64,000 nt of DNA from Trabulsiella odontotermitis (GTDB lineage: Bacteria > Pseudomonadota > Gammaproteobacteria > Enterobacterales > Enterobacteriaceae): NCBI RefSeq assembly GCF_030053895.1, contig NZ_CP125781.1:2666001-2730000 (forward strand), written 5' to 3'. Under the pieces are notes generated by a model. The model had not been told where the DNA came from. It saw only the letters and a program-made list of their open reading frames with translations, and ran no database searches. The translations under genes were made by a program, and so were the position numbers. The stretch's first letter is position 1. Each line of letters begins with the position of its first letter. Below are positions 53,415-62,389 of this stretch, piece after piece.

Positions 53415-55013
53415 TCAGGAAACAACAGGTACAGCCTCAGCCATAACGTCTTGCTGAGTCACTTTCCTTTCTTCAATCTCAAACACTGACACCAGTGAGG
53501 TAAGGTGATCGGCCTGACTTGCCAGTTGTTCTGTTGCTGCCGCCCCCTCTTCCACCAGTGAGGCGTTTTGCTGCGTCACCTGATCCATCTGGCTGACAGC
53601 CTGCGCCACCTGCTCAATGCCACGGCGTTGTTCATCAGACGCCGAGGCGATTTCTCCCATAATGTCATTCACCTGAGTGACAGAACGCACAATCTCCTGC
53701 ATTGTGCTGGCGGCCATATCCACCCGTTCAGATCCTTCCTGCACGCGTGATACTGACTCCTCAATCAGCGTTTTAATCTCTTTTGCTGCCTGAGCGCTTC
53801 GGCTGGCCAGGTTGCGCACTTCCCCGGCAACGACCGCGAAACCGCGCCCCTGCTCCCCGGCACGCGCGGCTTCCACCGCCGCGTTCAACGCCAGGATATT
53901 GGTCTGGAAAGCAATACCGTCAATGACGTTGATAATGTCGCCAATTTTGCGTGAACTGTTGGCGATATCCTGCATTGTCTCTGCCACATGCGACGTCTGT
54001 TGACCACCGCGCTTCGCGGTATCTGCCGCGCTGCTGGCAAGCGTCGACGCCTGACGGGCGTTATCGGCGTTCTGCCCGACAGTCGCTGTCAATTGCTCCA
54101 TACTGGCCGCCGTTTCCGCCAGCGATGCTGCCTGCTGTTCAGTACGTGATGACAAGTCGTTGTTGCCCGCGGCGATTTCCGAAATACCGGTATGCATCGC
54201 GTAGCTGCCTTCACGCACCTGGCTGACCGTATCGCGCAACGCACCCTGCATCGCTTTCAGCCCGGCAAAAATCGCCGAAATCTCGTTTTTGCCATACACC
54301 GCGATCGGCCGCGCCAGGTTACCTTTGGCGATGCTTTCAAAGTGGCTGCTGATAATGGTCAACGGGACGACAATCATCCTGCGCGCCCACCACAGCGAGG
54401 CAGTCGTCACCAACGCCGCCAGCACCACCACCAGAATGAAGCCCATAGCGGAACGGTGATAATTGGTTTCCCCTTCACGTCCGGCTTTCTCCACAAACAG
54501 ATTGATGTGGTTCTGCCAGGCATTAAAGTTGGCATCAAACGCGGCCTGCGATTTATCCACTGGCGCGGTCATAAAATCAGAGAGTTGGTTGTTCTCAAGC
54601 CAGGTGACCTGATGCTGAAGATCGTCCTGCCACTGACGGTAGGTGGCTTGCGACCCTGCCATCAGTTTCTGGCCTTCCGCGTTCATCGCCGGAACCGCGA
54701 CAAAGGCTTTTAACAATCCGTCAGACTCCTGCAGGGCAGCATGGGCGCTGGCGATCAGCGCCTTGATGTCATCCTGCGGGTAGCTCAGCGCCGTCAGCGT
54801 TCCGGCTTTATTCAGCGCCGAACTGGCCTGAAGCAGCACTGAACGCATTTGCGCCAGCTGAGTGCGCTGAGTATTGCTGTGCGCAACCTGTTGTAAACCG
54901 TGAAATCCGTCACGAAACGCCCAGAAAGACAGTCCGTTGCTCCCCACCTGTAACAAACCGCAAATAATCAAAATCAAAAACAGCGTGGTCGAGATACGAA
55001 TTCGATTGAACAT
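53415..55013 (-). CDS. tap: methyl-accepting chemotaxis protein Tap
   Basis: A 532-residue transmembrane chemoreceptor matching E. coli Tap (dipeptide and pyrimidine taxis). TM1 is TTLFLILIICGLLQVGSNGL, TM2 MGFILVVVLAALVTTASLWW, then HAMP and the conserved signalling hairpin (QTNILALNAAVEAARAGEQG). It lacks the NWETF tail, ending MAEAVPVVS, so it depends on Tar for efficient methylation. ATG 55013 has GGAG 5 nt upstream and is preferred to GTG 55019. Confidence 0.92.
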   Translation of the reverse strand: MFNRIRISTTLFLILIICGLLQVGSNGLSFWAFRDGFHGLQQVAHSNTQRTQLAQMRSVLLQASSALNKAGTLTALSYPQDDIKALIASAHAALQESDGLLKAFVAVPAMNAEGQKLMAGSQATYRQWQDDLQHQVTWLENNQLSDFMTAPVDKSQAAFDANFNAWQNHINLFVEKAGREGETNYHRSAMGFILVVVLAALVTTASLWWARRMIVVPLTIISSHFESIAKGNLARPIAVYGKNEISAIFAGLKAMQGALRDTVSQVREGSYAMHTGISEIAAGNNDLSSRTEQQAASLAETAASMEQLTATVGQNADNARQASTLASSAADTAKRGGQQTSHVAETMQDIANSSRKIGDIINVIDGIAFQTNILALNAAVEAARAGEQGRGFAVVAGEVRNLASRSAQAAKEIKTLIEESVSRVQEGSERVDMAASTMQEIVRSVTQVNDIMGEIASASDEQRRGIEQVAQAVSQMDQVTQQNASLVEEGAAATEQLASQADHLTSLVSVFEIEERKVTQQDVMAEAVPVVS

Positions 55014-55050
55014 CCCCACTCCCGATTAACGGCAATGTGCCGCGAAGAAA

Positions 55051-56709
55051 TTAAAAGGTTTCCCAGTTTTCGTCGCCACCCGCCGAAGCGGTGCGTTGAC
55101 GCAAAATTACCGGTGCTGCATCCGGCTGCACCGTTCTGCCGACGGTTTTCTGACTTTTTTCATTGATACGGAAGGCGGAGACAGCCTGTGTTAAGCGGCT
55201 GGCCTGCTCTTCCAGTGCCGCTGCGGCAGCAGCGGATTCCTGCACCAGCGAGGCGTTCTGCTGAGTGACTCTGTCCATTTCCGACACTGCCAGCGCCACC
55301 TGATCGATACCGCGGCTCTGCTCATCAGATGCCGATGAAATTTCGCCCATGATGTCGGTGACGCGGGTGACGGCGTTGACAACTTCGCGCATGGTTTCGC
55401 CCGCGCTTTCCACCAGCACCGAGCCGGTGTCGACGCGCGACACGGAGTCGTCGATCAACGCTTTAATTTCTTTTGCCGCCTGCGCGCTGCGGCTGGCCAG
55501 GTTACGCACTTCACCTGCCACCACGGCAAAGCCGCGACCCTGCTCGCCCGCACGAGCCGCTTCGACGGCGGCGTTCAGCGCGAGGATGTTCGTCTGGAAG
55601 GCAATGCCGTCGATAACGCTGGTAATGTCGGAGATTTTCTGTGAACTGGCAGCGATGTCGTGCATAGTGGTGACCACGCCGTCCACCACTTTGCCACCAC
55701 GCTCGGCGGTATCCGACGCGCTTTTCGCCAGATGCGAGGCCTGACGGGCGTTATCGGCGTTCTGTTTCACCGTCGCGGTCAGTTGTTCCATGCTGGCGGC
55801 GGTCTCTTCCAGCGCGGAGGCCTGCTGCTCGGTACGGGACGAGAGATCGCTGTTACCTGTCGCGATTTCACTGGTGCCGGTGTAAATGGCGTCCGTCCCT
55901 TCGCGAACGCGGGTGACGGTATCAATCAGCGAATGCTGCATGTGGTTGACGGTGCCGGCCAGTTCGGCAATTTCGTTGCGTCCGGCAATCGCCAGCGACG
56001 AGGTCAGGTTACCTTCGGCGATTTGCCGCAGATGGTTCATCACTTTCGCCAGCGGGAGCAACAGGATGTGACGCACCCCAAGCCAGACCGCCCCCAGCAC
56101 CAGGACCACCACCACGGCAATGATCGCCATCTGCCACTGCGCAAAACGATAATCCTTCCCGCTGGTGGTAAACGCCTGCTGATAAAGCGCTTCACTCTGC
56201 GCCGCGTACTGGCTCATTGCCTCGCCCAGCGCGTTTTGCATGCCCTGAGTCGGCTGCGCGAAATAGGCATCCATCTTGCCGTTATCGAGGAAGCTGATCA
56301 GCTCCGTCAGACCAGCGAAATATTTCTGATAGCTGTCATCCACGCGCTGCGTGACGTCCGCCATCGACGATTCCGGGGTAGCCTGTTTGAAGACGGCATA
56401 ATGCTTCGCCGCCTCTGCCAGGGTCAGTTTGGCGTTTTTCAGCAGGTCGGTTTTGGCGCTGCTCTGCTGATTCGCGGCATCCATCATCATACGGGCAGAT
56501 GAACGGCTCAGGTTGATACGGGTTTGCAGCATCAGCTCCCAGGTTTTGCTGAGCTCAGTTTGCTGGGTACGCAGTTCGTTAGAAAGCACGAAACTCTGCT
56601 GATTTTGCTGCAGGGAAGAAAATAAAAAGCCACCAGATAGCAACTGAAGAAGTGCGAAGACGACCAGCACCAACATCAGCAACGTGACAACGCGGATACG
56701 GTTCAACAT
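55051..56709 (-). CDS. tar: methyl-accepting chemotaxis protein Tar
   Basis: A 552-residue aspartate receptor. The ligand-binding helix keeps the key arginines in LMLQTRINLSRSSARMMMDA, and the dimer partner helix has KDYRFAQWQMAII. The HAMP and signalling domains are complete, and the C-terminus is the CheR/CheB tether NWETF. It is first gene of tar-tap-cheRBYZ, with a consensus sigma-28 promoter just upstream. In E. coli cheW precedes it directly; here a Csu-like operon intervenes. Confidence 0.96.
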   Translation of the reverse strand: MLNRIRVVTLLMLVLVVFALLQLLSGGFLFSSLQQNQQSFVLSNELRTQQTELSKTWELMLQTRINLSRSSARMMMDAANQQSSAKTDLLKNAKLTLAEAAKHYAVFKQATPESSMADVTQRVDDSYQKYFAGLTELISFLDNGKMDAYFAQPTQGMQNALGEAMSQYAAQSEALYQQAFTTSGKDYRFAQWQMAIIAVVVVLVLGAVWLGVRHILLLPLAKVMNHLRQIAEGNLTSSLAIAGRNEIAELAGTVNHMQHSLIDTVTRVREGTDAIYTGTSEIATGNSDLSSRTEQQASALEETAASMEQLTATVKQNADNARQASHLAKSASDTAERGGKVVDGVVTTMHDIAASSQKISDITSVIDGIAFQTNILALNAAVEAARAGEQGRGFAVVAGEVRNLASRSAQAAKEIKALIDDSVSRVDTGSVLVESAGETMREVVNAVTRVTDIMGEISSASDEQSRGIDQVALAVSEMDRVTQQNASLVQESAAAAAALEEQASRLTQAVSAFRINEKSQKTVGRTVQPDAAPVILRQRTASAGGDENWETF

Positions 56710-56740
56710 ACAACACCTTCTTAATTATTCATTTACAGGG

Positions 56741-56767
56741 TTATCGGCATTTGCAGGGAGAACTTTA
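56741..56767 (-). promoter_or_regulatory. sigma-28 (FliA) class 3 promoter of tar
   Basis: On the - strand TAAA (56767-56764), a 15-base spacer and GCCGATAA (56748-56741) fit the FliA consensus exactly. It drives tar-tap-cheRBYZ and lies entirely in the 93-bp gap between the Csu-like tip gene and tar. Confidence 0.92.
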
Positions 56768-56802
56768 AAGGGGAGAGGAAGGAAAATTGCGCTTTGGTAC
56801 GG

Positions 56803-57768
56803 TCAGAAAGCGACGTCCACCACCAGCGTATCGCTGTAGGTCCCGGCGGCGGGGGTATTCTGGCCGCTCTGGACCTGCGCCGTGTAGTTGTAGGTGCGCA
56901 GAAGGCCGTCACTACTGAGCGATGAGGACGTGACGCTTGACCAGCGTTCGCTGCCGGAACCACCCCAGCGAGTGCCGTCGCTGCCTTTGTAAAGGTCGTA
57001 ACTCAGGCGGTTGCTGCCGCTTGTCATGTTTCTGACATTGCCGATGGCATTCTGACCGTTGTTGATGCCAACGGTATAACTGCTGCCTTTGGTACAGGTG
57101 ATGGAAATGGTCTGCGACAGCGTGGGGAAATTCTTTACCAGTGGTGCGCTGCCGAAATTGACATCCGGGGCGGTGATGGTGATGCAGTCGTTAGTGACGG
57201 TCAGATCAATCTGTGTGCTGACGGTGGCATTACCGGTTTGTGGCGTCAGGCACAGCCCGGCAACGCCGACCGCACAGACGTTATAAGCAATATTAAAGGT
57301 CATCGAGGTGTGGTAGGGCCCGGCAGTGACACTCTGTCCCCCCACGGTACGAAACCAGATCGGGATAGTATATTGCTTTGAGTTCAACAGGCCGAGCAGC
57401 GTGCTGCCGTTCCAGGTATAGCTCTGCGCGATCGTGGTTTCGGTACTGCCGTTGCAGGTTGATTGGGTACACAGGCGCACCGGTACCGCATCAGTAATCG
57501 TCGTGTTATCGGTGCGTTTCAGCGTCGCGTGGTTATTCGCGCTGTTGCCTCCGGCGGTGTAGTTCAGGGTGATACTGTCGCTGGTGAGCAGGTTCAGGAT
57601 CGTCTCGCAACTGACCACCAGATTCGCCGTCACCTGCTGTTCTGTGCTGTTGACGGTAAAGGATGACTGGCTACCGAAAGAGGCGTTACCCACCGCTACC
57701 GTACAGACCGCTTTCAATGACGGGCTTATCACCAGTAGCAGGAGGATCAGCCAGTCTTTTCTCATCAT
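56803..57768 (-). CDS. Csu-like tip subunit with two spore coat U domains
   Basis: A 321-residue secreted subunit (signal MMRKDWLILLLLVISPSLKA). It has two tandem SCPU-type domains: CTVAVGNASFGSQSSFTVNS onward and DCITITAPDVNFGSAPLV onward, the second ending YSDTLVVDVAF, a donor-strand-acceptor C-terminus. Size and position last in the operon match CsuE, the tip adhesin of Acinetobacter Csu pili. The start overlaps the usher stop. Confidence 0.87.
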   Translation of the reverse strand: MMRKDWLILLLLVISPSLKAVCTVAVGNASFGSQSSFTVNSTEQQVTANLVVSCETILNLLTSDSITLNYTAGGNSANNHATLKRTDNTTITDAVPVRLCTQSTCNGSTETTIAQSYTWNGSTLLGLLNSKQYTIPIWFRTVGGQSVTAGPYHTSMTFNIAYNVCAVGVAGLCLTPQTGNATVSTQIDLTVTNDCITITAPDVNFGSAPLVKNFPTLSQTISITCTKGSSYTVGINNGQNAIGNVRNMTSGSNRLSYDLYKGSDGTRWGGSGSERWSSVTSSSLSSDGLLRTYNYTAQVQSGQNTPAAGTYSDTLVVDVAF

Positions 57769-60155
57769 CAGTGCGCCGCCTTACAGACCAGGGGTCCGTA
57801 GGTATGCAGCTTATGATCAGGATTGGCCGGCAGCGTAAATGTCGCATGACAGGTTTTTCCTTCCGGTGTGGTCACCCGCATTTCGTTGTGCTCGCTGAGA
57901 TTTTCCAGCCACGTGATACCCTCATAGCCTACCACGGAGACCGGTCGCGACGCCCGCCAGACCTGGCTTGACAGCGGCAGCGGCTTGCCCTGTTCATCAT
58001 GCAGAATGACGCTGGCAACACGCTCCTGTTCCATTGGAAATTCAAGCAGATAGCCGCTGTTACGCCGTAACGCCACCCGTTTTTCCGTGGCTTTCAGCTG
58101 CGTATCGGCGGGCAAATCGAGGGTATCGATGCTGTAGTTCCCCGGATACCAGGCCGACACGCCGCTGATCAGCAGATACCCGTTGTCGTTGGTTTTCCCC
58201 ACTGGCTGATTTTCATAATTGACCGGCACCTGTGAATGCCCGTCAGTGCTGACCACCACGAATGCATCATTGATTTTGTTGGCTGCAAAAAACTGGTCAT
58301 CCATCATCACCAGCGATCCCATCGCCTCGCCCCACCAGGTCATCATGTTCTGCTCGCCGTAGCCGCCGCCCTGCAGTTCGACGTGATTATTTCGCCAGCC
58401 GAGCGTTGCCTGCTGATAGTTGTCGGCCGGTGCCTGGCGCGCCCACGCCATGTTCCAGCTAAAGCCGCCATCGGTGGGCATGGAATGGCTGTAGTTAATA
58501 CGCTGTGTGCTTCCCGCATCCGGCGTGTTTTCCGTGCTGATGGCCATGCCATCGTTGTCGCCCAGCGGGATCTGCAACGACATTGCCACAGTCCAGCCAT
58601 TTTTTTGCATGTCACGGCTGGCGGCCAGGTAGATGCTGCTTCCCCGCCAGAGATTGCGACTCCATGACAAATTGAGTAGCTCGGTTTTCTGGCTGTCGAA
58701 GCTGCGTACGCCAATCCACGCCGCCCCCAGATTGCCGTAATCCCCCATATTCAACGCCAGTGAATATTGATCAGTACGCTGGCTGAGGCTGGCAATGGGC
58801 TCATTGTTGGCGTCGACCATTGTCGGCTGGTCGTAGAGCGCGAGGTTACCGAAGCCGCGATCACGCCGGGTATGTTGCGTCGCGATGCTGAACGCCGCCG
58901 TACTGTACTGGTATCCCCAGTTCAGTTGCCCGCCGTTGTTACCCTGCATCTGGCTGCGGCTGTACGCCGTATTAACGATGCCAAAGCGCCCCAGTTTCAC
59001 CAGACCGCCTGCGCCACCAAGCGCCAGTGATCCCGCGCCTTCGCCATGCGTCTCCAGGGTCAGATAATCGTTGATCCCGTAGCGGTATGAGGCGCTACCC
59101 ACCACCGGGCCGTAATCGAAATTTTCGATGCCGTAGTTTTGCCGCAGCGCGCCGAAGGTAAAAGCGCCGTCGCTGATACCGGGTTTAAGCATTTCGCTGG
59201 CAACGTAAAACGGCAGTGTGGTGCTGACCTGACGTCCCAGTGCATCAGTGGTCACCAGCACGGCATTCCCCGCGCCGTTGATATAAGGCAGATTGGTCAG
59301 CGTAAACGGACCAGGCTGTAACTGCGTCGAGCCGGAACGGTAACCGTCAATAAACAGATCGACGGAGGTCGGCACCGCCGCTTCGCCGGAAAAGTCCGGC
59401 ATCGGCCAGGTGACCAGATCGGGACGCAGCGAGAAGTCGCGGCCGAAATAGATCCCGCCGACGCGCACGCTGTTACTCCAGTTCAGCGCATCCGAGATCA
59501 CATCGCCCGCGCTCCAGGTCGTGGCATTGTCATCATTGCTGCCGCTGAGGGTCGTGTCGTAGCGGATGTACCCGCCCGGTAATTGCGTGTCGCCACTGAG
59601 TTTCTGACGGGTGTTGCCGGTAGAGGAAAAGGTCAGGATGTCGTCAAAAAATCGCAACTCGTGCCACAGAGACGCCTGCCCGGCACCATGCTCTGTCTGG
59701 CTGGCGTAGAAATCATAATTCACTAAGGCACCACGACCGTTCATCGGCTGAATACGCTTGTTGCGTTCATTGAAGGCGATCGGGTGAACGGCCAGCCAGT
59801 CACGGGGCACGGCGATCAATAATCGCTGCCCGCTACCGTCATATTGCACCGTTACGTCCTCAAGACGGGACAGATCAACCTCCCCTGGCGGCAAATGTTC
59901 TGTCGGAATGCCTGCGCGTTGCAGATCGGCGCTGGAAACGATAAACGCCTCACCACGACGGGTCACCGGCACGACCAGGCCGGTGTCGTAGTAGTTGATC
60001 ACTAACGAGAGTTGATACACCGCTGTCTGCGCTGACTGCCGGGCATCCGGCGGCGGTGGCAGTACATCGTCTTTCTGTTCCGCCCGACTCATCTCCGCTC
60101 CGGTGAATAGCATCAGCATAACCAGCGGCGTTAATCGCCCGGTGCTGAATGCCAT
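57768..60155 (-). CDS. Csu-like archaic outer membrane usher
   Basis: A 795-residue usher of the archaic sigma (CsuD) class. Signal region MAFSTGRLTPLVMLMLFTGA is followed by YQLSLVINYYDTGLVVPVTR. The barrel includes TSVDLFIDGYRSGSTQLQPG and FTLTNLPYINGAGNAV, and the end is KTCHATFTLPANPDHKLHTY. It overlaps the chaperone gene by 25 bp and the tip gene by one base, giving tight coupling. It is clearly unlike the FimD-type usher at 46734. Confidence 0.9.
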   Translation of the reverse strand: MAFSTGRLTPLVMLMLFTGAEMSRAEQKDDVLPPPPDARQSAQTAVYQLSLVINYYDTGLVVPVTRRGEAFIVSSADLQRAGIPTEHLPPGEVDLSRLEDVTVQYDGSGQRLLIAVPRDWLAVHPIAFNERNKRIQPMNGRGALVNYDFYASQTEHGAGQASLWHELRFFDDILTFSSTGNTRQKLSGDTQLPGGYIRYDTTLSGSNDDNATTWSAGDVISDALNWSNSVRVGGIYFGRDFSLRPDLVTWPMPDFSGEAAVPTSVDLFIDGYRSGSTQLQPGPFTLTNLPYINGAGNAVLVTTDALGRQVSTTLPFYVASEMLKPGISDGAFTFGALRQNYGIENFDYGPVVGSASYRYGINDYLTLETHGEGAGSLALGGAGGLVKLGRFGIVNTAYSRSQMQGNNGGQLNWGYQYSTAAFSIATQHTRRDRGFGNLALYDQPTMVDANNEPIASLSQRTDQYSLALNMGDYGNLGAAWIGVRSFDSQKTELLNLSWSRNLWRGSSIYLAASRDMQKNGWTVAMSLQIPLGDNDGMAISTENTPDAGSTQRINYSHSMPTDGGFSWNMAWARQAPADNYQQATLGWRNNHVELQGGGYGEQNMMTWWGEAMGSLVMMDDQFFAANKINDAFVVVSTDGHSQVPVNYENQPVGKTNDNGYLLISGVSAWYPGNYSIDTLDLPADTQLKATEKRVALRRNSGYLLEFPMEQERVASVILHDEQGKPLPLSSQVWRASRPVSVVGYEGITWLENLSEHNEMRVTTPEGKTCHATFTLPANPDHKLHTYGPLVCKAAH

Positions 60156-60898
60156 TTCGCATCCCGCGCGTTGATAGTGGCGGTCATTTCATTCGGGTGA
60201 GTGATCCCGGCGACCAGCGGCCAGCGTCGGCTTTCTCCGGGCAAGACGTAACCGAGCAATCCTTGCGCCACGGTCTGTGTTCTGCCCGACTGATGCAGGA
60301 GGACGTTGCTCAACCGCAGATGAACAGCATCGCGGTTGCTGATTTCCAGCATCGGTTTTCCGGCCTCCTGCACCACGCGCCAGCGCAGTTTTTGTGTATC
60401 CACCAGTGCGTGATGCTCGCCTTTTGCAAACGTTTTGATCCCCTCACCGTAAACGAACAGCGGGATCGAATAGCGCATTTGCAGCCGTAATCCCATCTGC
60501 GGTTTGCTGGTGTCATTTGGCTCCGGGATCTCATCAACGATAATACGGTAGGCTTTTTCAACACCGGCAGGCGCAGGAGCCTGTTTAATCAGCCGGATCA
60601 ATTGCTTATCATCCTGCGCAACGTTGAGAATGGGCGGGCTGGCGACCACCTCCTGTTGTGACTCATAGCGCTCATATCCGTTTTCCTGGCGCCAGCGCAC
60701 GATGCGCACCTGCATAGTCGCCGTCGCAGTGCCCTGATTTTCAATCCACAACTCGGTGGCATTACGTTCGGCGGACAACCACGGGTCAATCGGCCAGATC
60801 AGGATCGTAGCCGCGGCCTGGCTTTTACCCGTAACCAACAGACCAGCAACAAGCAGTAACGTCGCCCCCGCTGCCGGTGGGATCGCAAACTGACGCAT
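60131..60898 (-). CDS. Csu-like fimbrial chaperone
   Basis: A 255-residue periplasmic chaperone of the archaic class. The signal (GATLLLVAGLLVTGKSQA) precedes ATILIWPIDPWLSAERNATE, the archaic-type start. IRLIKQAPAPAGVEKAYRII and LQMRYSIPLFVYGEG match CsuC-type proteins. It follows the second pilin gene by 16 bp. Confidence 0.9.
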   Translation of the reverse strand: MRQFAIPPAAGATLLLVAGLLVTGKSQAAATILIWPIDPWLSAERNATELWIENQGTATATMQVRIVRWRQENGYERYESQQEVVASPPILNVAQDDKQLIRLIKQAPAPAGVEKAYRIIVDEIPEPNDTSKPQMGLRLQMRYSIPLFVYGEGIKTFAKGEHHALVDTQKLRWRVVQEAGKPMLEISNRDAVHLRLSNVLLHQSGRTQTVAQGLLGYVLPGESRRWPLVAGITHPNEMTATINARDAKWHSAPGD

Positions 60899-60914
60899 TG
60901 TTTTTCTCCCTGAA

Positions 60915-61451
60915 TTACCATGACAACGTCACAGTGAGTTGATCGCTATAGTTCCCTGCCGGACTGAATCCGGTCAGTTGTGCGGTGCCGTATATCGGCA
61001 GCGCAATGTTGTTACTGTTGCTGTAGGCGATGGAGACCGCCTGATTGACCCCAATTTCCGTGGCGGGCGTCAGCGCGCTGTTGCTGTACAGTCGGTAAGG
61101 CACTTTATCGGTGCCGCCGGTCCGTTGCATCCGTCGTACCGAGCTGTAATTCTGCCCGCCATCAATGCTCATACTCAGCGCCACGCCCGGCGTACAGGCC
61201 AGCGACAGCGACGCGTTTGGCGCAAACTGCGCGTTGACGCTGCCGCTCTGCACGCCGCTGTAACTGCCAAAGTTCAGCGTGCCGAGCACCCCGCCACTGC
61301 CGGTAATGATCGAACAGCCTGGCGTAATGGTGGCGCTGACTTTGAACGACTGGGTGGTGATTGCCGCTACGTCGTTAGCCCCTGCCAGCGCCAGAAAAAG
61401 GCACAGGCAGGCCCCGGCTCCCGCTGGGAAGCCTGTTTTTTCTGTTCCCAT
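60915..61451 (-). CDS. Csu-like minor pilin, spore coat U domain
   Basis: A 178-residue secreted subunit with signal ACLCLFLALAGANDVAA, then TTQSFKVSATITPGCSIITG and the SCPU core (LGTLNFGSYSGVQSG and SLACTPGVALSMSIDGGQN). The C-terminus GNYSDQLTVTLSW is the terminal beta-strand. Second in the operon, it corresponds to CsuA or CsuB. Confidence 0.87.
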   Translation of the reverse strand: MGTEKTGFPAGAGACLCLFLALAGANDVAAITTQSFKVSATITPGCSIITGSGGVLGTLNFGSYSGVQSGSVNAQFAPNASLSLACTPGVALSMSIDGGQNYSSVRRMQRTGGTDKVPYRLYSNSALTPATEIGVNQAVSIAYSNSNNIALPIYGTAQLTGFSPAGNYSDQLTVTLSW

Positions 61452-61460
61452 TGCCTTCGA

Positions 61461-62030
61461 TTAGTAAGTCACGCTGATGTTGATCGTGTCGGTGTAGGTG
61501 CCCGGAACCACCGTGACGCTGTTGCCGCCGCCCTGAATACGACCGTAGAGGGTGTAGTTATCCACCCCTGCTGTGGTGGAAGCGACAGGGATCGACGCGT
61601 TATTAGCGACGACATTGTTATAGCCGCTGTCACTGTAAATGCTGTAGGCCACGCCCTGACTGGTATTCGTGGTATTGACCAGATATCTCGCGGGCGTACC
61701 TGGCGTGCCAACGACGGTGCCGGGCGCGCTGCTGTTGGTATTACCGGTAACTTGCACGGTATAACTGGAGGTCGTGCACTGAATGGTGAAACTGTTACCG
61801 CCGCTGGCGCCGGTCAGCTGTGTCGTGAGGGTGGAAAATGTTGCCGGATGGGTACCAAAATCGAGTGAACCAAAGTTGATGCCGTTCTGGCTCGGTGAAC
61901 CGTTGATCAGGCAACCGTTGGTGAGCGTAAGTGTTGCTCCTACCGTCCCGCTGCTGGTGACTGCCTGGGCACCTGCCCCCCACAGCACGAGCACACTTCC
62001 TGTTGCGATGAGAAGCGCTATTTTTTTCAT
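61461..62030 (-). CDS. Csu-like major pilin, spore coat U domain
   Basis: A 189-residue subunit. Signal MKKIALLIATGSVLVLWGAG ends AQA. The SCPU domain includes GATLTLTNGCLINGSPSQNG, INFGSLDFGTHPATFS and the end GTYTDTINISVTY, matching CsuA/B major pilins. ATG 62030 with GGAGACTCAC upstream is preferred to the longer frame from 62075. It is first in the five-gene operon; a CRP site lies about 240 bp upstream. Confidence 0.88.
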   Translation of the reverse strand: MKKIALLIATGSVLVLWGAGAQAVTSSGTVGATLTLTNGCLINGSPSQNGINFGSLDFGTHPATFSTLTTQLTGASGGNSFTIQCTTSSYTVQVTGNTNSSAPGTVVGTPGTPARYLVNTTNTSQGVAYSIYSDSGYNNVVANNASIPVASTTAGVDNYTLYGRIQGGGNSVTVVPGTYTDTINISVTY

Positions 62031-62344
62031 GTGAGTCTCCAGTAAACCCAGACCTGACCGTGCTTTTATTGGCATCTCAGGCTGTTAGCTACGCCACCCA
62101 GTGGCCCGTTACTGGAAATTTAGTTGAGGGTTGGTTAATCAACCAGTGTCAGAAAGAAAGTCCTGACCTCTTATACACTTACAAAATATTAACTTTTAAA
62201 ACAATGAGTTAAATTAAAAAATAACTGAACGACGACAGCGTTCAGAAGGATATATTCCCTTTATTGTGATATACATCACATTATACGTCTTCACGGATAT
62301 TAGTGTTACTAATCAATTATTAAGAGCTGGTACACCCATACAGC
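62031..62344. other. AT-rich promoter region of the Csu-like operon
   Basis: Between the pilin start and the cheW terminator there are about 310 bp with no gene. The stretch 62165-62340 is strongly AT-rich. The only recognised element is the CRP site at 62265-62280. I could not assign -10/-35 boxes with confidence. Confidence 0.5.
62265..62280. promoter_or_regulatory. CRP binding site upstream of the Csu-like operon
   Basis: TGTGATATACATCACA has both perfect half-sites (TGTGA-N6-TCACA). It lies about 240 bp upstream of the major pilin start, so activation would need a promoter near 62200-62240 or looping. It suggests control by carbon status. Confidence 0.75.
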
Positions 62345-62368
62345 AAAAAGCCCCCGATGTCGGGGGCT
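62345..62368 (-). terminator. intrinsic terminator after cheW
   Basis: AGCCCCCGA and TCGGGGGCT form a strong stem (62349-62368), followed on the - strand by five T residues. It closes the cheA-cheW transcript before the Csu-like operon. Confidence 0.9.
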
Positions 62369-62389
62369 TTGTTCAGGAAAAACGGCGTA

